A stretch of 5,854 bases of DNA, taken from NCBI GenBank assembly GCA_028822675.1, contig JAPKDE010000167.1, positions 1 to 5,854 of the forward strand, in the 5' to 3' direction. The stretch is from Dehalococcoidia bacterium (GTDB lineage Bacteria > Chloroflexota > Dehalococcoidia > UBA3495). Made by a program: the position numbers and the translations under genes. Shown here piece after piece: positions 1 to 5,300 of this stretch. Below the pieces are notes generated by a model. That model was not told the origin of the DNA. It worked only from the letters and a program-made list of their open reading frames with translations, and did no database searches. The stretch's first letter is position 1; each line of letters starts with the position of its first letter.

Positions 1-7
1 AACCGCC

Positions 8-40
8 GTATAAAATCCGGGCAAACCAACCCTTTTATAC
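8..40. repeat. 8-bp inverted repeat, possible operator
   Basis: The arms GTATAAAA (8-15) and TTTTATAC (33-40) are exact reverse complements with a 17-base spacer. The arms do not extend on either side. No T-run follows the right arm, so an intrinsic terminator of an upstream gene is unlikely. A dyad binding site for a regulator is the more natural reading, but no regulator gene is visible here. Confidence 0.35.
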
Positions 41-135
41 CCATGCCGTGGGCTATACAATAGCTGCGGCCCGACCGGCCACAAAAAGACTGACCGCTGA
101 AAGTCCTGATGGAATCGGGATTGACAGCCAATTTT

Positions 136-140
136 GGAGG
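136..140 (+). promoter_or_regulatory. Ribosome binding site deciding the start of the crotonase-like gene
   Basis: GGAGG lies 7 bases before the ATG at 148. The in-frame ATG at 109 has no comparable site. The protein beginning at 148 also starts directly with the first beta strand expected of crotonase proteins. Confidence 0.85.
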
Positions 141-147
141 CACTGAA

Positions 148-909
148 ATGGCAGATGAAGTAATTTACGAGATCAAAAATAGAATCGCCTACATCACGTT
201 GAACCGGCCCGAGAAGCTGAACGCCATCGACCCGGCCATGCGCGAACTACTCTGGGACGCCTTTCAAGACGTCCAGAACAATGATGAAGTCCGATGCGCC
301 ATCGTAACCGGCGCCGGACGTGCCTTCTCCACCGGTCACGACTTGGCGGCGATGGCCGCTGGTCATGCCAACGAAGGTCATAGCACCGGGGATCTTTACG
401 TGGTCCAGTCCCAAATATGGAAACCCATCATCGCCGCGATCAACGGAATCTGCCTGGCCCAGGGCTGCGGCATCGCCCTTGGCAGTGACATCCGAATCGC
501 GTCATCCAAGGCTGAATTCGGCTGGCCCCAAGCCAAGCGGGGTATCGCGTCGGTCAGCGGCCCAGCGTTGTTGTCCCAGGTCGTTCCGAGAAACATCGCC
601 TTTGAGTTTCTGTTTACCGGCGACTTCGTAAACGCCGAGAAAGCCTTGCAGTTGATGCTGGTCAACTACGTGGTCGAGCCGGAAGACGTCATGGCCAAGG
701 CTGAAGAGATTGCGAACAAGATAGTCGCAAACGCGCCGTTGTCCATCGCTGCCATCAAAGAGGCCTCCATCGTAGGCGCGGATATGGGGCTGGAAGAGCG
801 CGTTAAATACGCCGGACGAAAGCGCAACGAGATCTTGGAGACGGAAGACGCCAAAGAAGGCGTTCTGGCCTTCAACGAGAAGCGCGCACCAGTCTGGAAG
901 GGCCGCTAA
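148..909 (+). CDS. Crotonase-superfamily (enoyl-CoA hydratase/isomerase-like) protein, catalytic glutamates replaced
   Basis: A 253-residue protein of normal length for the crotonase fold. Visible family landmarks are LNRPEKLNAID (residues 18-28), the first oxyanion-hole segment GAGRAFSTGHDL (55-66), the second, AINGICLAQGCGIALGSDI (97-115), FGWPQAKRGI (124-133) and LFTGDFVNAEKAL (155-167). Family members bind acyl-CoA thioesters and stabilise an enolate. Aligning by eye with mitochondrial enoyl-CoA hydratase, the two catalytic glutamates (Glu144 and Glu164 of the rat enzyme) fall on Gly108 and Gln128, which keep the 20-residue spacing. The position of the single acid used by enoyl-CoA isomerases and 4-chlorobenzoyl-CoA dehalogenase falls on Val136. 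Simple hydration is therefore unlikely; a decarboxylase, hydrolase or other activity is possible. His64 in the GHDL segment matches a residue also present in methylmalonyl-CoA decarboxylase. The fold is certain; the reaction is unknown. It appears monocistronic in the window. Confidence 0.9.
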   Translation: MADEVIYEIKNRIAYITLNRPEKLNAIDPAMRELLWDAFQDVQNNDEVRCAIVTGAGRAFSTGHDLAAMAAGHANEGHSTGDLYVVQSQIWKPIIAAINGICLAQGCGIALGSDIRIASSKAEFGWPQAKRGIASVSGPALLSQVVPRNIAFEFLFTGDFVNAEKALQLMLVNYVVEPEDVMAKAEEIANKIVANAPLSIAAIKEASIVGADMGLEERVKYAGRKRNEILETEDAKEGVLAFNEKRAPVWKGR

Positions 910-939
910 GGGTTCTCTCGCACGATTGAGGGTATTATT

Positions 940-967
940 CCGTTCGTGGTGAGCTTGTTTCGAACCA
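940..967 (+). repeat. Dispersed palindromic repeat, copy 1 (GTTCGTGGTGAGC type)
   Basis: A 28-base element beginning CCGTTCGTGGTGAGC and ending CGAACCA. It is nearly identical to 1003-1028 but has two extra T residues before the terminal CGAACCA. GTTCG near the left and CGAAC near the right are complementary, giving a short hairpin. This belongs to a class of short intergenic repeats seen in many bacterial genomes. It lies just downstream of the crotonase-like gene. Confidence 0.75.
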
Positions 968-1002
968 CCTGCCCGAGTTAACCCATTAATGGCCTTGCTC
1001 AA

Positions 1003-1028
1003 CCGTTCGTGGTGAGCCTGTCGAACCA
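1003..1028 (+). repeat. Dispersed palindromic repeat, copy 2 (GTTCGTGGTGAGC type)
   Basis: A 26-base element, CCGTTCGTGGTGAGC followed by CTGTCGAACCA, in the same orientation as the copy at 940-967. GTTCG (1005-1009) pairs with CGAAC (1022-1026). Its left 15 bases are also the inverted counterpart (13 of 15 matching) of the right end of the element at 1048-1110, so this region could fold into a larger stem. Confidence 0.75.
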
Positions 1029-1047
1029 TACATGTGCAGAAACACTG

Positions 1048-1110
1048 GTCCTTCGACGGGTCCCGGTAAATCGAGACTCTCGACCTACTGTCGAAGCTCA
1101 GGACGAACGG
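1048..1110 (+). repeat. Composite 63-bp palindromic repeat, copy A
   Basis: Begins GTCCTTCGAC and ends GCTCAGGACGAACGG. CTTCGAC (1051-1057) and GTCGAAG (1090-1096) are a perfect outer inverted repeat. Inside it, TCGAG-ACT-CTCGA (1071-1083) is a second hairpin that can extend through GGTA/TACT after a small internal loop. The element aligns with 3629-3690 at 54 of 63 columns (8 mismatches, one gap), including 22 identical bases in the centre (1067-1088). The ends resemble the common CCTTCGAC...GCTCAGGACGAACGG repeat with an extra palindrome in the middle. Confidence 0.8.
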
Positions 1111-1118
1111 AAAAACGT

Positions 1119-1143
1119 TGCTCTGAATTAGAGCATTCTTTCT
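1119..1143 (+). terminator. Possible weak intrinsic terminator
   Basis: TGCTCT (1119-1124) and AGAGCA (1130-1135) form a 6-bp stem with a 5-base loop, followed by TTCTTTCT. The stem is short and only half GC, and it lies 210 bases after the crotonase-like stop codon. It could end that transcript or insulate recQ, but it would be weak. Confidence 0.35.
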
Positions 1144-1181
1144 AGCGCAAACAATTGCTAAAAAATACTGCCACTGCAGCC

Positions 1182-1210
1182 TTGAAGCGCCGGACGCTCC
1201 TGGCTAGGAT
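1182..1210 (+). promoter_or_regulatory. Candidate recQ promoter
   Basis: TTGAAG at 1182-1187 and TAGGAT at 1205-1210 each match the sigma-70 consensus at four of six positions, with the ideal 17-base spacing. Initiation would fall near 1216-1217, at the GTG start codon itself, which would make a leaderless message. The same bases also contain AGGA at 1206-1209, 7 bases before the GTG, which would act as a ribosome binding site if transcription begins further upstream. Confidence 0.35.
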
Positions 1211-1216
1211 AGGGCC

Positions 1217-3382
1217 GTGCTCGAACAACTGAAGGCATATTTCGGATTCGACCGGTTCCTGCCCCTCCAAGAGGAGATCATTGCCAAGGTGCTCGCCAAC
1301 CGCGATACCTTGGTGCTGATGCCAACGGGCGGCGGGAAGTCGCTCTGCTACCAACTGCCGGCCCTGCATTTCAAGGGCCTAACATTGGTGGTCTCCCCCC
1401 TCATTGCCCTGATGAAAGACCAGGTAGACGGTCTGCGGGCCAACGGCGTGCCTGCCGGACTGCTCAACAGCACCCTCACGTCCCAGGAAGCAGCGGAGGT
1501 CCAAGACCAGGCCAAGCAGGGCAAACTCAAAATTTTGTACATCGCGCCAGAGAGGTTGGCCCTCCCTGGATTCCAGCGGTTTTTGCATTCCTTGGAAGTC
1601 AGCCTGATTGCCATTGATGAGGCGCATTGTATCTCTGAGTGGGGCCACGACTTCAGGCCTGACTACCGTAATCTACGGTCACTTCGGAAGGAATTCCCCG
1701 CAGTACCGATTATCGCGCTGACCGCCACCGCCACCACCCAGGTGCGGGAGGATATCCTCAACCAGCTGGACCTCGACAAGCCGGAGATATTCATCTCCAG
1801 TTTCAACCGGCCCAACCTGACCTACACAATCCAGCCCAAGACTGAGCCGTTGGGTTCATTGCTCCATCTGCTGGAAAAACACCAGGGCGGATCGACGATC
1901 ATATACCGGTTCTCCAGAAAGGCCACCGAAGAGACGGCCATGGAATTGTCGGACCGGGGGTTTAACGCTCTGCCCTACCATGCCGGGCTGGACCGAGACC
2001 TGCGGCGGGAGACCCAAGAGAAGTTCATCCGAGACCAGGTGCAGATCGTGGTGGCAACGATCGCCTTTGGCATGGGCATCGACAAGCCCGACGTGCGTCT
2101 GGTGGTGCACTATGACCTGCCCAAGACCGTGGAGGGCTACTACCAGGAAACGGGCCGCGCCGGGCGGGACGGCATGCCCAGCGACTGCGTGCTGTTTTAT
2201 TCCTACGGCGACCGCTCCAAGCAGGAATATTTCATCAGCCAAATCGAAGATGATGAAGAACGGGACAAGGCCCACACGAAACTAGACCAGATCCTGGCCT
2301 TGTGCGACCTTCAGACCTGCCGCCGCGCGTATCTGATGGAATACCTGGGCGAGCCCTGGCCCAAGACCGACTGCGGTGGCTGCGATATCTGCATGCTACC
2401 CCGTGAAGAGTTCGACGCTACTGAAATAGCCCAGAAGGTACTCTCAACCTCGATACGCACCGGCGAGCGGTTTGGCGTGAATTACTTGGTAGATGTCATG
2501 CGCGGAGCCAACAACAAGGCCGTGAGAGACAGGGGGCACCACGAACTAACTGTGTTTGGCATCTGCCGAGATGCCGATTCAGACGACCTCAAAGAGATGG
2601 TGCGTTCTCTGGTCACCAACGGGTTGCTGGCCCAACAAGGCAGCGGCTACCCAACCCTGGCGGTCTCGGCCAAGGGTCGTAAATTCCTGAACGAGCGTGA
2701 GACTCTGACACTGACTCGGCCCAAGCAGGCCACGCCAGTTTTGCAAAAGAGCTTTGATACTTCCGGACGGGAGACGGCCTATGACACCAGACTGTTTGAC
2801 GAGCTGGCAGCGCTGCGTCTGGAGATTGCAACTGAGCGCGAAGTACCGGCGTACGTAATCTTTGGCAACAAGGCTCTCCAACAGATGGCCTTCCACATGC
2901 CGCAGAACGAAGAAGAATTCTCCAATATCTCAGGGGTGGGCGACGCCAAATTACGGGAATTCAGCGCCCCGTTTTTGAAGGCCATTACCGAATACGTACA
3001 GGCGAATAGCGTGGCTGTAACAGCTACTAAAATGCCGGTATCGGCCCCCAAGAAGCGGGCCAACCGAGGCATCAGCATGAGCATCCGCGAGACCAGGGAC
3101 CTGGTGGCTCAGGGTATGTCCTTGAGCGAAGTAGCCGAGCAGCGGGGCATCAGCGAGACCACTATCCGCGGCCACTTGGAGAAACTAGTTCAGGAGGGCG
3201 GCACCGTTGAACTGGATCACCTAATGCCCTCAGAAGATAGGCGTCTCAAGATAGTGTCAGCCTTCAAAGAAATTGGTGAAGCGCGTCTAACACCGGTCAG
3301 GGACATGCTGGGTGCGGACTACACCTGGGACGAAATCGCAGTGGTCCGTTTGGCCCTACGGCAGGAGCAGGCGGTTAGTTAG
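1217..3382 (+). CDS. recQ: ATP-dependent DNA helicase RecQ with C-terminal helix-turn-helix extension
   Basis: A 721-residue superfamily 2, 3'-to-5' DNA helicase of recombination and replication-fork repair. Motif 0 is at residues 9-21 (Gln18), Walker A MPTGGGKS at 35-42 (Lys41), motif Ia at 58-70, DEAH at 134-137 followed by the aromatic-rich loop to 150, motif III ALTATAT at 167-173, motif V VATIAFGMGIDKPDV at 279-293 and motif VI QETGRAGRDG at 310-319 (Arg314, Arg317). The zinc site is Cys368, Cys386, Cys389, Cys392. The RQC winged helix spans about 400-495 and HRDC about 522-597. After a basic linker, residues 618-715 form an extra domain with a helix-turn-helix at about 635-658, like the HTH_40 domain at the end of many RecQ proteins. 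This makes it longer than the roughly 610-residue E. coli protein. Every motif needed for activity is present. The start is GTG with AGGA 7 bases upstream. It is transcribed alone and converges on the dehydrogenase operon. Confidence 0.97.
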   Translation: MLEQLKAYFGFDRFLPLQEEIIAKVLANRDTLVLMPTGGGKSLCYQLPALHFKGLTLVVSPLIALMKDQVDGLRANGVPAGLLNSTLTSQEAAEVQDQAKQGKLKILYIAPERLALPGFQRFLHSLEVSLIAIDEAHCISEWGHDFRPDYRNLRSLRKEFPAVPIIALTATATTQVREDILNQLDLDKPEIFISSFNRPNLTYTIQPKTEPLGSLLHLLEKHQGGSTIIYRFSRKATEETAMELSDRGFNALPYHAGLDRDLRRETQEKFIRDQVQIVVATIAFGMGIDKPDVRLVVHYDLPKTVEGYYQETGRAGRDGMPSDCVLFYSYGDRSKQEYFISQIEDDEERDKAHTKLDQILALCDLQTCRRAYLMEYLGEPWPKTDCGGCDICMLPREEFDATEIAQKVLSTSIRTGERFGVNYLVDVMRGANNKAVRDRGHHELTVFGICRDADSDDLKEMVRSLVTNGLLAQQGSGYPTLAVSAKGRKFLNERETLTLTRPKQATPVLQKSFDTSGRETAYDTRLFDELAALRLEIATEREVPAYVIFGNKALQQMAFHMPQNEEEFSNISGVGDAKLREFSAPFLKAITEYVQANSVAVTATKMPVSAPKKRANRGISMSIRETRDLVAQGMSLSEVAEQRGISETTIRGHLEKLVQEGGTVELDHLMPSEDRRLKIVSAFKEIGEARLTPVRDMLGADYTWDEIAVVRLALRQEQAVS

Positions 3383-3383
3383 A

Positions 3384-3403
3384 GGGGATCGGTCGATTCT
3401 TTT
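3384..3403 (+). terminator. Possible weak terminator directly after recQ
   Basis: GGATC (3386-3390) pairs with GATTC (3395-3399), with one G-T pair and a GGTC loop, followed by TTTT (3400-3403). It starts within a few bases of the recQ stop codon. The stem is only 5 bp, so termination would be inefficient, but the position is right. Confidence 0.3.
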
Positions 3404-3410
3404 CACCTTC

Positions 3411-3535
3411 TGTCATTCTGAGCCAGCCGCAGCGGCGAAGAATCTGCCAAGTCACCAGTTGACTGCAGGTTATTGTTCAGTAGAACGGCTCGTTGGCTGA
3501 GTTTCGGAAGATCCTTCGCTTCACTCAGGATGACA
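3411..3535. repeat. MITE-like inverted-repeat element (TGTCATTCTGAG family)
   Basis: The left end begins TGTCATTCTGAG and runs through GCGAAGAATCT to about 3445. The right end (3509-3535), read on the other strand, is TGTCATCCTGAG...GCGAAGGATCT. The arms therefore match as imperfect terminal inverted repeats of about 27 bases; the left arm carries extra bases (CAGCCGCAGC region). Inside, GCCAA (3446-3450) and TTGGC (3493-3497) are also complementary, so the element could fold into one long structure. No clear target-site duplication flanks it and no transposase is encoded. Confidence 0.7.
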
Positions 3536-3628
3536 TTGCAATTGGCCTGTATCTTCCAACCTACCATTAGTCCGTATCGCTGTATCCATCGAACCACTCC
3601 TTCCCCCTCAGCATGTTCTCCCACTAAC

Positions 3629-3690
3629 GTCCTTCGACAAGTCGGATAAATCGAGACTCTCGACCTACGGTCGGAGCTCAGGATGAGCGG
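3629..3690 (+). repeat. Composite palindromic repeat, copy B
   Basis: A 62-base copy of the element at 1048-1110, in the same orientation and matching 54 of 63 alignment columns. CTTCGAC (3632-3638) pairs with GTCGGAG (3670-3676), allowing one G-T pair. The inner hairpin TCGAG-ACT-CTCGA (3651-3663) is unchanged. Together the two copies bracket recQ as direct repeats. Confidence 0.8.
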
Positions 3691-3749
3691 TGTTTGTTGC
3701 TGGCTCTGGTTATGTCCCAGCCGACATTTTCTTCATGATGCTAGCAACT

Positions 3750-3888
3750 GTAGGCGCGGGTTTTTAACCCGCTTGTTTGTCAGCAATCCTATTCCTCTTT
3801 GTGAACCAAACTCTAATAAATATATGGTTTGGTCGCCACGATAACATTGCATCCCTCTAGAATCTACAGGTTACAAACCCGCGCCTAC
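3750..3888. repeat. 139-bp nested inverted-repeat element (GTAGGCGCGGGTTT family)
   Basis: The ends are a perfect 14-bp inverted repeat, GTAGGCGCGGGTTT (3750-3763) and AAACCCGCGCCTAC (3875-3888), which extends to 20 bp with one mismatch (3750-3769 against 3869-3888). The interior holds a second inverted repeat, ACCAAAC (3805-3811) and GTTTGGT (3827-3833), around a very AT-rich loop. The left arm also forms its own hairpin (3756-3772). The size and ends resemble a miniature inverted-repeat element; no coding capacity and no obvious target duplication are seen. Confidence 0.65.
3756..3780 (+). terminator. Terminator-like hairpin in the left arm of the 139-bp repeat
   Basis: GCGGGTT (3756-3762) and AACCCGC (3766-3772) form a perfect 7-bp stem with a TTT loop, followed by TTGTTTGT. 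On the plus strand this has the form of an intrinsic terminator and could stop recQ read-through, although it is about 370 bases after the recQ stop codon. Confidence 0.4.
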
Positions 3889-3920
3889 GATTGTCTACCC
3901 GCGTGTGTCTAACCGAATGG

Positions 3921-3940
3921 ATTCCTGCCTTCGCAGGAAT
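3921..3940. repeat. Small hairpin repeat (ATTCCTGC/GCAGGAAT)
   Basis: ATTCCTGC (3921-3928) and GCAGGAAT (3933-3940) form a perfect 8-bp stem with a CTTC loop, with GACG following. Read on the minus strand in one frame it encodes VIPAKAGIH, a peptide typical of a very widespread intergenic hairpin repeat rather than of a real protein. Confidence 0.75.
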
Positions 3941-3944
3941 GACG

Positions 3945-4119
3945 GATTGGCAGGTATGACGAACGATCGGGCATAGCATGGCTGGCGAGCGGCATGGCGA
4001 CCTGGGATTGCTGGCTGCCGGACTTAGCATGTCGTGCGGGCGGGCGGGCATAGCTGGCAGAACGGACGGGCGGCCTGGCTAGTTGCTAAGGCAGAGTGGT
4101 GTTTCGTTGGTTGGTGGGC
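3945..4119. other. GC-rich intergenic stretch with short repeated words
   Basis: Nothing is identified here beyond low-order repetition: GGCATAGC at 3970-3977 and 4047-4054, related GGCATGGC and CTGGC words, and three tandem CGGG units at 4037-4048. It may be decayed repeat DNA. Confidence 0.3.
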
Positions 4120-4149
4120 AAAGAAAAAGGGCGGGTTGGAAACCCGCCC
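4120..4149 (-). terminator. Strong intrinsic terminator of the acyl-CoA dehydrogenase operon
   Basis: On the minus strand a perfect 9-bp GC-rich stem, GGGCGGGTT and AACCCGCCC with a 3-base loop, is followed at once by TTTTTCTTT. It starts about 30 bases after the dehydrogenase stop codon. This is a textbook rho-independent terminator, and it is built from a dispersed repeat copy. Confidence 0.8.
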
Positions 4150-4155
4150 CTACGA
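4129..4155 (-). repeat. GTAGGGGCGGGTTT repeat copy
   Basis: Read on the minus strand this is TCGTAGGGGCGGGTTT followed by CCAACCCGCCC. It is a variant of the arm sequence at 3750-3763 and 3875-3888, so the window holds three copies of this family. This one stands alone rather than as a pair. Confidence 0.7.
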
Positions 4156-4178
4156 TTCATTGCCTAGCCGCTGGTTGC

Positions 4179-5300
4179 TTAGAGCCCCAGGGCATCTGCC
4201 AAACGGCGGCGGTGGAACTTGGGGTCACCCAGGTAGTTGTAGAGGGTACGGGACGCGGTGGTGTGTAGCGTGAGTCCGTACTCGGTCATGCTTCCCACAC
4301 CCGCGTGAACTTCATGGCCGAAGTTACACGCTTCGTAGTAGCCCTCGCTGGCTACGGTCTTAGCCAAATGGACGCTGTCGGCAGCGTCACGGCCAATGTC
4401 CAGCTTCCATAGTGCCTCATAGGCGGTCCACCGGGCGGCATCAAGTGCGTTCAGCAGGTTGATAACCTGGTCCTGCACGCGCTGGAATCGACCAATTGGC
4501 GTGCCAAACTGATGGCGGGTCCGGCTGTAATCCACAGAGAGTTCATAGACAGCCTGGCTGCCACCAACCTGGTAGGCGCAGATCACTGGGATTGCCTTCT
4601 GTTCTGCCCGTTCCAAGGCGGCCCAGCCACCGGCTAGCTTCTCACCAAGGACATTGACCGAGTCTGCTCCCACGTCTTCCATACTGATTGCCGACTGGTT
4701 CCAGGCGAACCCCGGAAGGTGCCTGATGGTAATCCCAACGCTATCTGCTGGCACAATCACCAAGCCAACTTCGTTGCTCTCTTTGGACCGCACGGCGCAG
4801 AGCAAGTGGGTGGCGGTCTCGCCGTCAAACACGTAGGACTTGCTGCCATTGAGAGTCAGTCTGCCGCCGGTTTGTTCGGAGGACAGTTGAACATCGCTTT
4901 CCAGCCAGCCAAAATCATCCTCTGTAATGGCGACCACCATGCGAACTTCGCCGGTGGCCATGAGCGGCAACCATTCTTTCTTCTGTTCCTCGGTGGCTCC
5001 CTCCAATAGGGTTAACGCGGCGACCACTGCAGAACTTAGGTGAGGGCCGGGAACGGGGCCGCGGCCCAGCTCCTCAAAGAGCACACCGGCATCGGTGAAC
5101 GAGCCACCCTCACCGCCGTACTCGGTGGGAATCAAAATGCCCAGCCAGCCGGTCTTGATCAATTGCTCCCAGGGCTCCGTAGGGGTGGACTCGGTGGGTG
5201 AGGCAATCTTCAGCAGGGTCTCTTTGGGGTATTCCTGCTGTACAAAGCTCCTCACCGCGGTCTTAAGCATCTCTTGTTCAGGGGTTAAGGACAGGTCCAT
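4179..5300 (-). CDS. Acyl-CoA dehydrogenase family protein (short FadE-type, likely second subunit)
   Basis: A 373-residue protein, close to family length. The N-terminal helical domain begins LTPEQEMLKTAVRSFV (5-20) and includes GWLGILIPTEYGGEGG (51-66) and FEELGRGPVPGP (75-86). The central beta domain is about 120-220, with NGSKSYVFDG at 151-160. The C-terminal helical domain carries the conserved SRTRHQFGTPIGRFQRVQDQV (259-279), HAGVGSMTEYGL (332-343) and LGDPKFHRRRLAD (357-369). Family members oxidise acyl-CoA thioesters with FAD. The usual flavin-contact motif TEPxAGSD is degenerate here (TEDDFGWLESD, 126-136), which may mean shared or altered FAD binding. Glu340 is a candidate acid in the C-terminal domain, but its role is not established. 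The gene follows a second dehydrogenase gene after 67 bases, suggesting a heteromeric enzyme. The ATG at 5300 has GAGG 7 bases upstream, which favours it over the in-frame GTG at 5339. The substrate cannot be read from sequence. Confidence 0.9.
   Translation of the reverse strand: MDLSLTPEQEMLKTAVRSFVQQEYPKETLLKIASPTESTPTEPWEQLIKTGWLGILIPTEYGGEGGSFTDAGVLFEELGRGPVPGPHLSSAVVAALTLLEGATEEQKKEWLPLMATGEVRMVVAITEDDFGWLESDVQLSSEQTGGRLTLNGSKSYVFDGETATHLLCAVRSKESNEVGLVIVPADSVGITIRHLPGFAWNQSAISMEDVGADSVNVLGEKLAGGWAALERAEQKAIPVICAYQVGGSQAVYELSVDYSRTRHQFGTPIGRFQRVQDQVINLLNALDAARWTAYEALWKLDIGRDAADSVHLAKTVASEGYYEACNFGHEVHAGVGSMTEYGLTLHTTASRTLYNYLGDPKFHRRRLADALGL

Larger units (their letters stand above)
1..147 (+). 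promoter_or_regulatory. Leader region of the crotonase-like gene
   Basis: This stretch holds no supported gene. It carries a perfect 8-bp inverted repeat, GTATAAAA at 8-15 and TTTTATAC at 33-40, separated by 17 bases and AT-rich against a GC-rich background. Downstream, TACAAT at 56-61 (or TATACA at 54-59) could serve as a -10 box. No convincing -35 hexamer sits at the right distance; the best candidate, TTTTAT at 33-38, lies inside the right arm of the inverted repeat. If that promoter is real, the repeat would overlap it and could be an operator. The promoter is tentative; the inverted repeat is directly visible. Confidence 0.3.
3383..4178. other. 796-bp repeat-rich convergent intergenic region
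   Basis: No gene is supported between the recQ stop codon and the dehydrogenase stop codon. The space holds inverted-repeat elements at 3411-3535, 3629-3690 and 3750-3888, a small hairpin repeat at 3921-3940 and a terminator repeat at 4129-4155. The pieces between them (3536-3628, 3691-3749 and 3945-4119) show nothing I recognise. Short open frames here are translations of repeats. Confidence 0.8.

Noticed and set aside
109..147. In-frame upstream ATG at 109 for the crotonase-like gene
   Set aside because: It lacks a good ribosome binding site, while GGAGG lies 7 bases before the ATG at 148, and the extra 13 residues do not look like part of the fold.
910..967. Terminator immediately after the crotonase-like gene
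   Set aside because: No stem followed by a T-run is visible there; the TTATT at 934-938 has no convincing hairpin before it.
940..1028. Two 26-28 base direct repeats with a 35-base spacer, resembling a minimal CRISPR unit
   Set aside because: Only two copies, the repeat is a dispersed palindromic type, related sequence occurs inverted nearby, and no cas gene is present.
502..1029. Minus-strand open frame antisense to the crotonase-like gene
   Set aside because: Its N-terminal part translates the dispersed repeats (recurring QAHHER peptides) and the rest mirrors a well-supported plus-strand gene.
3312..3500. Plus-strand open frame across the recQ end
   Set aside because: It starts inside recQ in another frame and runs into the TGTCATTCTGAG repeat (peptide FCHSEPAAAAKN), a repeat translation.
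3857..4051. Minus-strand open frame in the convergent gap
   Set aside because: It contains VIPAKAGIH, the translation of a common intergenic hairpin repeat, and resembles no protein family.
4034..4273. Plus-strand open frames overlapping the end of the dehydrogenase gene
   Set aside because: They read through the terminator repeat and antisense to a real gene, have low-complexity W/G-rich composition and no ribosome binding site.
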